NCBI GenBank assembly: GCA_036417435.1
Contig: CM070904.1
Span: 63,372,408-63,436,407 of the forward strand
DNA from: Inia geoffrensis
Taxonomy: Eukaryota; Chordata; Mammalia; Artiodactyla; Iniidae
DNA: 64,000 nt
Direction: 5' to 3'
Positions 60,602 through 64,000 of this stretch are shown here, in pieces. A program made the position numbers and the translations under genes. The notes below the pieces were generated by a model. The model saw nothing but the letters and a program-made list of their open reading frames with translations, ran no database searches and had not been told where the DNA came from. Positions within the stretch are counted from its first letter, which is position 1. Each line of letters begins with the position of its first letter.

Positions 60602-61444
60602 TATTTTGTTTTTACAAGAGATAAATAGACCAACACCAAGCATTGTAAATGGATGATGACAACAAAAGCAACAATGATTTCAATTACCAAACACGAAACA
60701 CACTCATCCTATGTCATAATATTGACATTCAGTCCAATAATCCTCCGCTGTAACAGCTCCTTTACTTTGCAGTGAAAATTGATTTGTATATTTTTTGCCT
60801 CTGAGTCCTTGTGGGATTTTTTTTTTTATTCAAACAGAAAGTCACAAAAATTATAATCATCCTCATCAGTTCACTCAGTCCCAGGTAGTTAATTTTTTTT
60901 TCATCTTGATCTTTTGTTAGCACTTTTATGAGTTCATCAGTTTTCCATTAGAGTTCTGAAAATGCTTATTCATTCAGTTCAGCAGTATAGTCAGTTACCA
61001 GAAACCTGTACGTGTCAGAGTCTTTTCCATGAATTCCTTGAAGATGAAACCCTTTTATAGGAACATATTTGCAAAAGCATCAGAGTACACCCAGAACTGT
61101 TTGTAAATGACAAAAGACTTAAAAATGACCACGGTTAAAGATTTGATGAAAGTTCATAGTAATGCAATTGACAAGGAAATTTAGTTATTTCTGAGATATA
61201 CATTTTAAAGTAATAACTAGAATTATGACTTACAGCATTATACCAGGACATATAAGATTTTTAGAAATTTCATGTAATGTCTGAAACATTTATATTAACA
61301 TATTTACATACAAATAACCCAAAGAAAGTTTAGTATTAGTTGTTTTTTTGTTTGTTTGTTTGTTTTTTTATACTGCAGATTCTTATTAGTCATCAATTTT
61401 ATACACATCAGTGTATACATGTCAATCCCAATTGCCCAATTCAG
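60556..61444 (-). mobile_element. L1-mediated insertion: L1 3' remnant plus transduced flank
   Basis: Read on the minus strand: 77 bp of an L1 3' UTR (61444-61368), an A-rich stretch with aaac units (61367-61340), about 740 bp of non-L1 sequence (61339-60601), a (TG)n tract and a terminal poly(A) (60568-60556). A near-identical duplication of about 22 bp (60537-60559 and 61445-61467, core 'ggggtac[g/a]tgtgtcttt') brackets it. This is the structure of an L1 3' transduction with 5' truncation. The non-L1 part is not a repeat I can name; it has no coding frame and resembles a 3' UTR or intergenic DNA. Confidence 0.7.
60569..60599. repeat. (CA)n microsatellite next to poly(A)
   Basis: About 15 CA units. 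On the minus strand it is (TG)n just before the poly(A) of the inserted sequence, so it was probably part of the retroposed RNA. Confidence 0.97.
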
Positions 61445-61477
61445 CATTTGGGGTACATGTGTCTTTTTGAATTATGT

Positions 61478-61546
61478 GTTTTTATCCATTTTGCCAATCT
61501 CCATCTTTTGATTAGGGAGTTAATTCATTTACATTTAAAGTAATTG
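61478..61546 (-). mobile_element. Old L1, resumed (outer element of the nest)
   Basis: 'ttatccattttgccaatctc', 'tttgattagggagttaattc' and 'atttacatttaaagtaattg' continue the endonuclease region interrupted at 59974. Confidence 0.75.
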
Positions 61547-62084
61547 CAGAAGGAGGCGGAATTCAGAGTAAAATGTGATTAAAAGTTCAGGTAGGCTTTC
61601 TTAGTCCCCATGGGAAACTTTTGAGTGTATTGGGGCAGAGGTGAGGTACTGGTTATATGAAATGGGAACTTGAGTCACTTTATTTGGATATTAAGGGAAA
61701 GGAAGCTGGAGCCTTTAGGGACATCCAAATTGCAAATAAAGGAATGAGTTACCTATTGGGGTAGGTGTGGGAAAACTTCTAGAATGGTAGCATGTTCATG
61801 GAGGGCTGTGGAGAAAACATCTAGAATGACTCAGAGTAATGGTAAATTCTAGCTGATTTTGAGTATTAAATCTATAGGTTCAAGCTGGAGACCATAAATG
61901 AAAGGAAGGGATTCTTTGCTTTTAGAAGTCTTTCCAGATATTTTCTGCTTAGGGAGTTTTTGCAGGGAGGTCAGAGTATAACCTGTTGGAACTTGATGGC
62001 TACCTTAATGTGATGAACAATGATTCTTTTTTTCAAGGCAAGTGTTAAACATTTAATTTTTTTTCTCCATATGGTATTTTATAT
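61547..62084. other. Unassigned sequence
   Basis: No named repeat or exon. Confidence 0.4.
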
Positions 62085-62163
62085 ATTGGCTTGGCCAAAA
62101 AGTTCGTTCGGGATTTTCTGTAAGATGTTACAAAAACCCGAACGGATGTTTTGGCCAACCCAG
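62085..62163. mobile_element. Mariner-type MITE, palindromic
   Basis: About 79 bp, almost fully self-complementary. The left arm starts ttggcttggccaaaaagttcg and the right arm ends with its near-complement 'ttttggccaaccca'. The hairpin turns around 'gtaagatgttac', and TA dinucleotides flank it. It matches the short, transposase-less mariner derivatives known from mammals (MADE1-like in form). Old mismatches occur in the right arm. Confidence 0.88.
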
Positions 62164-62384
62164 TATTTATGTCTTCAAATGTATGAGTCGTTTCTTTATG
62201 GCTTTTGTGCTTTGTGTTTTAGCTAGAAATTATAAAGAAATTTACTCCTCATGTTTTTCTCTCCTACATTCATATATGGCTTAATTATTGTTATTTCTAA
62301 TGTTTAAATCTTTATCAGGAATATTTATTAATATAAGAAGTGAAATAAGATTTCAGCTTTATTTTATTTTAATTAAAAAAATGG

Positions 62385-64000
62385 CTAGCCAGGAGTGATG
62401 TCATTAACATGGTGGAATAAGAGTTTTCTATTGTATTTCCCTCAAAAAACACCAGTTTAGATGATCACTCATGGACAGGAGAGCCTTTATAGAGGTCCAG
62501 GAGTCCAATGGAGAAATTCCAGCACACTGTTGGAGCAAAAAAATCTGAGGGCTTCCCTGGTGGCGCAGTGGTTGGGAGTCTGCCTGCTAGTGCGGGGGAC
62601 GTGGGTACGAGCCCTGGTCTGGGGGGATCCCACATTCCGCAGAGCAACTGGGCCCGTGAGCCACAGCTGCTGAGCCTGTGCATCTGGAGCCTGTGCTCTG
62701 CAACAAGAGAGGCTGTGATAGTGAGAGGCCCGCGCAACGTGGTGAAGAGTGGCCCCTGCTTGCCACAACTAGAGAAAGCCCTCGCACAGTAACGAAGACC
62801 CAACACAGCAAAAATAAATAAATTAATTAATAAACTCCTACCCCAAACATCTTCTTTAAAAAAAAAAAAAATCTGACATTGGATGCATTGAAGAGGGTAA
62901 GAGGAACAGTTTCACTGTACCCATGTCACCTCTTCCCTAAGATGGCATAGCTCCATGTTAAAAGAGATCTTCTCAGTCCATGACTTCTCCCGTGGGGGAA
63001 AGTGAGAACATATGAGTGCATGCTTGTTTTCCTCAGCTGTTCAGAATGCTGCCAAAGAGACTGTCTTCTTTCTCAGTCCATCTAGAATACTCTGAGGTGT
63101 GCTATGTTACTAGGAGGCAGGAAAGTTAGGAGACCAGCAGACAGTGCACTTGAAGGGTATCAAAGACATGCTGATCCTACTGTGTCATGGACTCCATCAG
63201 GAAGCTCACCCATGACACTGGGGATTCTTGCTTGTGCATCCCCCCAACTTGCCCATGAGCACACCCAACATTCTGCACACCTCATGCATGCACCACCTCC
63301 CCAGCCATGGCTGGCTCCATGAGAGCAAGCCTTTGTAGATGGCTAGTGAGCATGAGCAGAAAGTCAGACTGACTCTACAGGATTGGAAAAAAATCACACT
63401 AACCTTGAGCATTCAGCACTGCCCTCGGGAAAGCAAAAGAGAGGCTGTCAGCACCTGCTGTGGCTTTGCAGTATTGAGAGGTGGCATGCAATCTTAAGAA
63501 TTCCCCCACAAGAGGGAACAAGAAGTGTAGAGAAGGTGTACCCATAGGAAAAGCTTGAGAAAGCCTCGTAAATCCTAACAGAGTTGACAGAAGGTATTTC
63601 TCTTCTAAAGTCAGTCAGTAGAGACTGAAGGAGTTGGTTGCTTCTTCACATTTGAAGACAGCAGTGCAAGACTTCAAGGAACATCAAGAATCAAGGAAAC
63701 GTGACACCACCAAAGAAACAATAATTTTCCATTAGCTGACCCCAAAGAAATAGAGATCTATGATTTTCCCAATAAAGAATTTAAAATACTGGTTTTAAGG
63801 AAGCTCAGTGAGTAACAAGACAACGCAGACAGACAATTTAATAAAACCAGGAAAACAATACATAACAACATGAAGTTTAACGTAGAGATAGAAATCATAA
63901 AAAAGAATTGAACAGGAATTTTGGAGCTGAAGAATGCAATGAATGAAATGAAAAAATACAAGAGTGAGCAACAACAGGCTGGATCAAGCAGAAGAAAGAA
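62385..64000 (+). mobile_element. L1 (sense): 5' UTR and start of ORF1, runs off the window
   Basis: Begins near 'ggagtgatgtcattaacatg' and 'gtggaataagag' (62393-62422), the start of an L1M-type 5' UTR. It continues after a SINE (62549-62864) through 'gaagagggtaagaggaacag', 'gagtgcatgcttg', and 'cccaaagaaatagagatcta' into the ORF1 coiled-coil coding region (about 63740-64000: 'gaaatcataaaaaagaattg', 'ggagctgaagaatgcaatga'). No long clean frame is visible, and stops occur in the ORF1 part. The 3' end lies outside the window. Confidence 0.8.
62549..62864 (+). mobile_element. CHR-type SINE, long form
   Basis: Sense long form: 'gggcttccctggtggcgcag', A-box- and B-box-like sequence, long middle ending 'aacgaagacccaacac', then an A-rich tail with 'aaactcctaccccaaacatc' before poly(A). 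Flanking duplication aaaaaaatctga (62537-62548 and from about 62864). Inserted in an L1 5' UTR. Confidence 0.94.

Noticed and set aside
1..64000. CRISPR arrays, operons, phage or plasmid features
   Set aside because: None seen; the sequence is mammalian nuclear DNA throughout, and the direct repeats are SINE and L1 copies.

Overview
This is nuclear DNA from a mammal, almost certainly a cetacean (whale or dolphin). The main evidence is 17 copies of the tRNA-derived CHR-type SINE, including the short cetacean-style form of about 200 bp that ends in the 'accaccagggaagccc' head when read on the opposite strand. The window also has artiodactyl-type L1 3' ends, and I see no ruminant BovB or Bov-tA elements. 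It looks intergenic or intronic. No complete protein-coding gene, rRNA, tRNA, CRISPR array or bacterial feature is visible. Long open frames in the window are chance frames inside SINEs, L1s and L1 5' UTRs.

Layout. 545-7085 is an ancient antisense L1 split by a SINE (748-1053) and by a younger antisense L1 (1871-5700) that has lost ORF1 and the endonuclease. 7091-12640 is an antisense class III endogenous retrovirus (ERV-L type) with RNase H, RT, a gag-like part, a Leu-type primer-binding site and one LTR; four SINEs and an L1 tail sit in it. 13120-22000 is mostly unassigned sequence with an L1 having two 3' ends (16036-17500), an antisense L2 split by a Tigger element (18765-19800) and two older SINEs. 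22500-25700 holds L1/HAL1-like antisense sequence. 26990-30112 holds a sense L1 piece and then an antisense one. 30113-38553 is the emptiest stretch (a Tigger element, an L2 piece). 38567-39076 is a pair of SINEs in one target site. 40345-52350 is almost solid antisense L1, including a nearly full-length but dead young copy (45515-51940). 52630-58690 has L2, MIR, L1 tails, SINEs and a possible pair of plus-strand exons (57516-57634, 58107-58160). 58690-61545 is a three-level nest of L1 insertions, the innermost looking like an L1 3' transduction. 62085-62163 is a mariner MITE. From 62385 a sense L1 starts and runs out of the window.

There is no set of genes working together. What the window records is a history of retroposition: L1 machinery moved itself, the CHR SINEs and probably some flanking DNA. 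Most L1s and 13 of 17 SINEs lie on the minus strand. That is the bias expected inside an intron of a plus-strand gene and agrees with the strand of the candidate exons, but it is only an inference. I found no convincing novel biological system. The observations most worth checking are the transduction at 60556-61468, the twin-ended L1 at 16022-17518, the internally deleted L1 at 1871-5700, the composite insert at 49408-50179 and the exon pair near 57.5-58.2 kb.
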